This document shows positions 59,964 to 64,000 of a DNA stretch of 64,000 bases, piece by piece. Within the stretch, counting starts at the first letter, position 1, and every line of letters begins with the position of its first letter. Origin of the DNA: Oscillospiraceae bacterium (GTDB taxonomy: Bacteria > Bacillota > Clostridia > Oscillospirales > Ruminococcaceae); contig JAHHTP010000005.1 in NCBI GenBank assembly GCA_020024615.1, forward strand, positions 8,080 through 72,079, written 5' to 3'. The notes beneath the pieces were generated by a model. The model had not been told where the DNA came from and made no database searches. It was given only the letters and a program-made list of their open reading frames with translations. The position numbers and the translations under genes are program-made.

Positions 59964-62900
59964 TCACCGATGATCTTCTAGCAATGGATATTGATCGCTG
60001 TCCTCACAGATAATCAACATAGCATTTTTACCATTCCAATATAGTTTCTGCGCTTTTGCCATAACACATTTGTGCAAACAGTTATTGATAACCTGAGTCG
60101 GCTTTGTTTTTCCCTTTTTCAACTCTTTGATGGGGCATTGTTCACACGGGCTGTCTTGCTGCATAATTGCTGTATAACATGGTTCACCCAATTTCAGTTG
60201 TGGGAACACTTTGCGAACTCGGTTGTTAAAGAACAGCGTTTCATAAGTATCCCCATCCACTAGGTAAATCCAATTATTACTGTGATTTAGTGCTTGTAGC
60301 AAACCACTTGCCAGCTTTCCCACATTTTGTAGATCACGCTTCTTAAAGAGGAAAAGTGACAGTATTTCTGCAAAAGATTCCAGAACGGAAATTTGCTCCA
60401 CTGTCCATAGACGGGCAATATTACAATCATTAAAACCGACAAATCCGCGAATTTTTCCATTACTCTTAATAGCACAGTGCAGGAAAGACTTTGTCTGATT
60501 TGCTTTTAAGAACTTGATTACCTCATCTGGAAGTGTTTCAATATCACAGCAGGAAAAAATGTTGGAATTTTCGTAATGCAGTTCCAATGGTCTAAAAACC
60601 GTATCATATTCTATTTTCTGCTGACGCTCCTTTACAGAAGAAACTCCATCATTACACCACTCAAATGTATTATTGCAATACTTTTTATCCTTGCTGTATT
60701 CAAAGATATAAGCACGGCTAACATATGCCTGACGGCCAACCATCTCAAGCACATTCTGAATGGTATCATCAAAATTCTCAGACCGATACAAGTGATGCAT
60801 GGTATATTCAAATAGTCCCTGATTGGAAAAGTTTGTATGTCCATTGGACTCGATTTCAGTCCGAACGGATTGATAAACGGTGCGGTTTTTTCCAATTTCA
60901 GAAAATGTGGCATATTGATGTTTTCCGTGCTCCTTGGCATAAAGCAGTGCCATATCCGCATTTTGGAACAGTTTTTTCAGGTCTTGCCCATCCTGCGGAT
61001 ATACGGCGATACCAATGGAACAGGAAATGTCGCAATCCGGCACCATACTGGACACATTTTTCTTAAAACTCTCAATAACTTTCTGGGAACATTTTTGGGC
61101 AACTTTCTCGTTTGGAATATTCCGAATCCAGATTTGAAATTCGTCTCCTCCAATTCTGGCAATGACATCCTGATTTCTGAATTGCTTGCGTATCACTTCA
61201 CCGCAGGAAATCAAAATCGAATCTCCTGCCACATGACCATATGTATCGTTAACACGCTTAAAGTTATCAATATCCAGCATCAGCAATGCTGATTGATGTA
61301 AATTACCTTCTCCCTGAAGGTACTGCTCTATCCGTTTGGTGGCAGCATAGCGATTCGAAAGTCCTGTCAGCACATCTCGCTCTGACATATTCTGAAGGTT
61401 CTGCATTACCATCTTATCTGAATTGATATTGGTAATTGTACCCAGCAAACTTACAATTTTCCCATTTTCCCATTGCTGACCGACACCACGAACCCGACAC
61501 CACAGATAGGTTCCATCCGCTTTCATAAAGCGAAGTTCCTGCTCAACAAAGCTTTTGCCGTTCATAATTTCGGAAATTAGTTTTTTCAACAAAGGGATAT
61601 CATCTACATAAATAATACGATTGATATCTGAGGACATCTGCCCGAAGTTACTTCCGCCTATACTGTATCCAAAAGTATCTCTAAAATTCTCGGTAAAATA
61701 TGCTTCATCCTTAATCAGATCCCATTCAAAAAAGATCTCGCTGGCGTTATTGAGCAGAAGCTGCTGACGCTCTAATTTTAGACGGGTATCATACAGTTTC
61801 TGACATGTTTCTGTGTTATCCAATAACACCCGGTAAACATATTTCTCGCCGTCTGAATCAAGTTCCACACGGCTTTTATCCACGACCCAAACACAAGAGC
61901 CATTTTTATGGTGTAAACGATACTGTATTTCTCCAAAAGAGGTATACTCAAATGTTTTCCACCAATAATTACAAACTCTTTCCCGATCTTCCAGACAAAT
62001 CAGATTCAACAACCTGTTTTGATATATATCTTTCAGTTCAGCCAAACTGAATCCCAAAAGTTGGGATAGTCCTTCCCATCCCTCAACTATGGTCATCCAG
62101 CGGTCCTGCCGACAACGCATTAGCGGCAGTTTTCTCATCAACCTGTCACTGCTTAATTGTCTGGATGCCATTCCTCTTGTATTTTTCTTCTGCTCATCCA
62201 CTTTCTTGCAGATACAGAGCAATTTTTTATCGTTTGGTCTTCCAGTATTAATACGCAGACAGGTTGCTTCAATCCAAAAATACGCATCCGTAGGAGAGCT
62301 TCTTACCCGATAGCGTCTTGACTGTCGCTGCAATCCTGCTTCAAAAAATTCTTTCTGGAGACTCAAAATACGCTCAGTTATCATGAGTTTATCATCTGGA
62401 TGAACGACTGTATTCAATAGTTTTAACGATACTTCATTGAAATTGCCGCCTAAACGTAGAATATCAAAATCCCCATTTGTATCATAAACCAGATGAAAGG
62501 TTCCCTCATTCATATCTATTTCAATGACAATGCCATTGATCATCTGCAGTAATGCATGGTACTTAGCTGTTACCAGACTTTCCTTATGCATATTGAATAC
62601 AGAAGAAGACAATGCCTGTGCCGGTGGCTGGAGATCATCCACTTTCGGGTTAGTTACACCATCTGCATATTCCCGCGCACATTCTTCAAACTCCGGCAGC
62701 ACCATACGAAAGCATTCCAGTAGTTCCGGATTGAATACTCCGCATTCCCCATTTAAAATCATGCTGACCGCTTTCTCATGAGAAAAGGCATCCTTATAAA
62801 CACGAGGTGTGGTCAGTGCATCATATACATCACAAATACCAACTACCTGCGCACATAGAGGAATGTTGTTTTGCTTGAGGCCTTCCGAGTATCCCCGACC

Positions 62901-63719
62901 GTCCCATCGCTCATGGTGATACCGACTAATATTATACGCATACTGCATGAATTTGCTATCCACAACATTCGGCATCTTGTCAAGAATTTTGCAGCCTGCT
63001 ATTGTATGCGTTTTCATAATTTCAAATTCTTCTGCGGTCAGTCGTCCCGGCTTATCCAGAATGCTGTCTGGGATCATAATCTTGCCGACATCATGCAAAA
63101 TAGAAGCATTCGCAATCAAATCAATTTCACGCTGCTCCAATTCATATTCTGGAAACCGCTTGGTAACTGCGTGCATCAAAATCTCTGCAAAGGACTTTAT
63201 TCTTAGCGTATGCTGTCCACTTTCCAAACTTCTAAACTCGGTTACTGCCGCAAGCATACTGACAATTCCAATGCTGGAATCATTCAAAACTTTTTCCAAA
63301 TCATCTGCACGGCTTGCCATCATTCTTCGGTCTGCAAAAAGTTCTGCCAAATTTGAGACTCTCAATTTGATAACTGTCGGATCATATGGTTTATGAATCA
63401 TATCAGAGGCACCTAGTCTCAGCAAACGAGCCTCATTTTTACTATCAGCATCAGAAGTGACTATCAAAACTGGGAATTCATCTAAATACCGAAGCGCAGC
63501 CATTTCCTCCAGCGTCTGGAAACCATCTTTAACCGGCATCATAACATCTAACAGCATTGCTGCGATTTTGCCGTGATAGCGTTTCAACTGCTGTAAAGCT
63601 TGCTCGCCATTGCAGGCTTCTATCAGCTCATAATCCTCTTTAAAAATGTTTCGTAAAAAAATACGGTTACTTACCATATCGTCAACAATAAGGATTGTAT
63701 TGCGATTACGCTCCATCAT
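59964..63719 (-). CDS. REC/HD-GYP/PAS/GGDEF/GAF hybrid c-di-GMP signalling protein
   Basis: 1251 residues. Domains in order: receiver with D58 (LLDVMMP) at 1-125; HD-GYP-type phosphodiesterase with H209-D210 and the HHERWDGRGYSEG motif (268-280), where proline of GYP is replaced by serine; PAS-type sensor regions about 385-790; a GGDEF cyclase with intact GGDEF at 857-861 and the RxxD inhibition site (RNQD) five residues before it; a GAF-type domain about 985-1135; and a cysteine-bearing PAS-like end (PCEQCPI near 1205). The protein could both make and break c-di-GMP under control of a phosphorelay. A GGGGGTCATG region lies before the ATG. The PilZ gene follows after 34 bases. Confidence 0.9.
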   Translation of the reverse strand: MMERNRNTILIVDDMVSNRIFLRNIFKEDYELIEACNGEQALQQLKRYHGKIAAMLLDVMMPVKDGFQTLEEMAALRYLDEFPVLIVTSDADSKNEARLLRLGASDMIHKPYDPTVIKLRVSNLAELFADRRMMASRADDLEKVLNDSSIGIVSMLAAVTEFRSLESGQHTLRIKSFAEILMHAVTKRFPEYELEQREIDLIANASILHDVGKIMIPDSILDKPGRLTAEEFEIMKTHTIAGCKILDKMPNVVDSKFMQYAYNISRYHHERWDGRGYSEGLKQNNIPLCAQVVGICDVYDALTTPRVYKDAFSHEKAVSMILNGECGVFNPELLECFRMVLPEFEECAREYADGVTNPKVDDLQPPAQALSSSVFNMHKESLVTAKYHALLQMINGIVIEIDMNEGTFHLVYDTNGDFDILRLGGNFNEVSLKLLNTVVHPDDKLMITERILSLQKEFFEAGLQRQSRRYRVRSSPTDAYFWIEATCLRINTGRPNDKKLLCICKKVDEQKKNTRGMASRQLSSDRLMRKLPLMRCRQDRWMTIVEGWEGLSQLLGFSLAELKDIYQNRLLNLICLEDRERVCNYWWKTFEYTSFGEIQYRLHHKNGSCVWVVDKSRVELDSDGEKYVYRVLLDNTETCQKLYDTRLKLERQQLLLNNASEIFFEWDLIKDEAYFTENFRDTFGYSIGGSNFGQMSSDINRIIYVDDIPLLKKLISEIMNGKSFVEQELRFMKADGTYLWCRVRGVGQQWENGKIVSLLGTITNINSDKMVMQNLQNMSERDVLTGLSNRYAATKRIEQYLQGEGNLHQSALLMLDIDNFKRVNDTYGHVAGDSILISCGEVIRKQFRNQDVIARIGGDEFQIWIRNIPNEKVAQKCSQKVIESFKKNVSSMVPDCDISCSIGIAVYPQDGQDLKKLFQNADMALLYAKEHGKHQYATFSEIGKNRTVYQSVRTEIESNGHTNFSNQGLFEYTMHHLYRSENFDDTIQNVLEMVGRQAYVSRAYIFEYSKDKKYCNNTFEWCNDGVSSVKERQQKIEYDTVFRPLELHYENSNIFSCCDIETLPDEVIKFLKANQTKSFLHCAIKSNGKIRGFVGFNDCNIARLWTVEQISVLESFAEILSLFLFKKRDLQNVGKLASGLLQALNHSNNWIYLVDGDTYETLFFNNRVRKVFPQLKLGEPCYTAIMQQDSPCEQCPIKELKKGKTKPTQVINNCLHKCVMAKAQKLYWNGKNAMLIICEDSDQYPLLEDHR

Positions 63720-63823
63720 TCACATGACCCCCTAAATATTTTTTGTGTATGCCACAGTCTGCTGTTGGGCCACAAGCAACAGATTATCATTAGCCCTAAT
63801 ACATCAACCTTGTAATATACATG

Positions 63824-63873
63824 AAAAAGTACCTCTCTCCAGATACACCAACAATGCATTCTGGGAGAAAGGT
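63824..63873 (-). terminator. Terminator after the gene at the right edge
   Basis: Stem ACCTCTCTCC-AGA / TCTGGGAGAAAGGT (63831-63843 with 63860-63873, one mismatch and one bulge), followed on the minus strand by ACTTTTTC. The other bases between 63720 and 63937 hold no gene that I can support. Confidence 0.65.
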
Positions 63874-63937
63874 TATTTTATACGATGCTTGTACGAATGA
63901 AATTTTCTGTACTTCTGCCAAAACATCTAAATTTAAA

Positions 63938-64000
63938 TCACAGGTGCTTGTTGGAAGCTACCAATTCATCAATTACCTGAACAAGATGGCCTATTTCCGG
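63938..64000 (-). CDS. C-terminal end of an unidentified protein
   Basis: Partial gene entering from the right edge on the minus strand: 20 residues (PEIGHLVQVIDELVASNKHL) then TGA at 63940-63938. A terminator hairpin follows at the expected distance, which supports it as a real end. The fragment is helical in character but too short to identify. No plus-strand frame here looks like a gene. Confidence 0.45.
   Translation of the reverse strand, partial: PEIGHLVQVIDELVASNKHL

Overview
The window reads as a chromosomal segment of a low-to-moderate GC Bacillota bacterium, most likely a Clostridia-class anaerobe. The evidence is the extended-consensus sigma-A promoters, strong AGGAGG ribosome-binding sites, the gene orders tig-clpP-clpX and rplS-lepB-rbgA-rnhB, sporulation-family membrane proteins (a SpoIVFB-like M50 protease and a YtaF-like protein) and a Gram-positive chemotaxis gene set. 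I saw no rRNA, tRNA, CRISPR array, insertion sequence or prophage. Almost every base is coding; the only gene-free stretch over 300 bases is 17481-17897, which holds the structured rplS leader and two divergent promoters.

Layout. 1-3362 (-): start of a PfkB sugar kinase, then a three-gene unit of M50 protease, B12-binding-type radical SAM protein and its DUF2344 partner. 3422-5903 (-): a CadC-type ArsR repressor and a Zn/Cd P-type ATPase under one consensus promoter with an operator on the transcription start. 5942-8845 (-): orphan adenine methyltransferase, divergent PfkB kinase, DEDDh exonuclease. 8863-12270 (-): clpX, clpP, tig. 12317-17731 (-): phosphoesterase, thrC, an RNase HII-YraN fusion, rbgA, lepB, rplS. 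17839-20394 (+): yifB and a pseudouridine synthase. 20434-22792 (+): an amino-acid ABC transporter whose binding protein is circularly permuted. 22862-24158 (+): a membrane protein with four copies of a DIPAGEY-type repeat. 24172-25958 (-): a DUF4091/GH123-like protein. 26123-29735 (+): a heterodimeric ABC exporter. 29761-34798 (-): a Gld-type ABC system (ATPase, permease, GldG-like, DUF4340). 34858-42706: a mixed-strand stretch with a lone citrate synthase, a serine hydrolase, a YtaF-like protein overlapping an MFS transporter tail to tail, a polysaccharide deacetylase and a QueG-like protein. 42712-48779 (-): flotillin, galK, a LURP-one protein, ilvD and an unknown membrane protein. 49011-51613 (-): an ECF sigma factor and a membrane anti-sigma-like protein carrying five PepSY repeats. 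51656-63719 (-): a TPR membrane protein, then cheB, cheR, cheW, cheA, an FtsA-like ATPase, a PilZ protein and a 1251-residue REC/HD-GYP/PAS/GGDEF/GAF protein.

How the genes work together. The right-hand 11 kb looks like one signalling locus: a large protein with both c-di-GMP synthase and phosphodiesterase-type domains, a PilZ receptor, an actin-like ATPase and a complete CheA-CheW-CheR-CheB core, all on one strand with short gaps. The sigma/PepSY pair next to it is an envelope-stress type switch. The central ABC transporter is a normal three-gene operon by promoter, order and spacing, but the two halves of its binding protein are swapped. That permutation is the most unusual thing I see.
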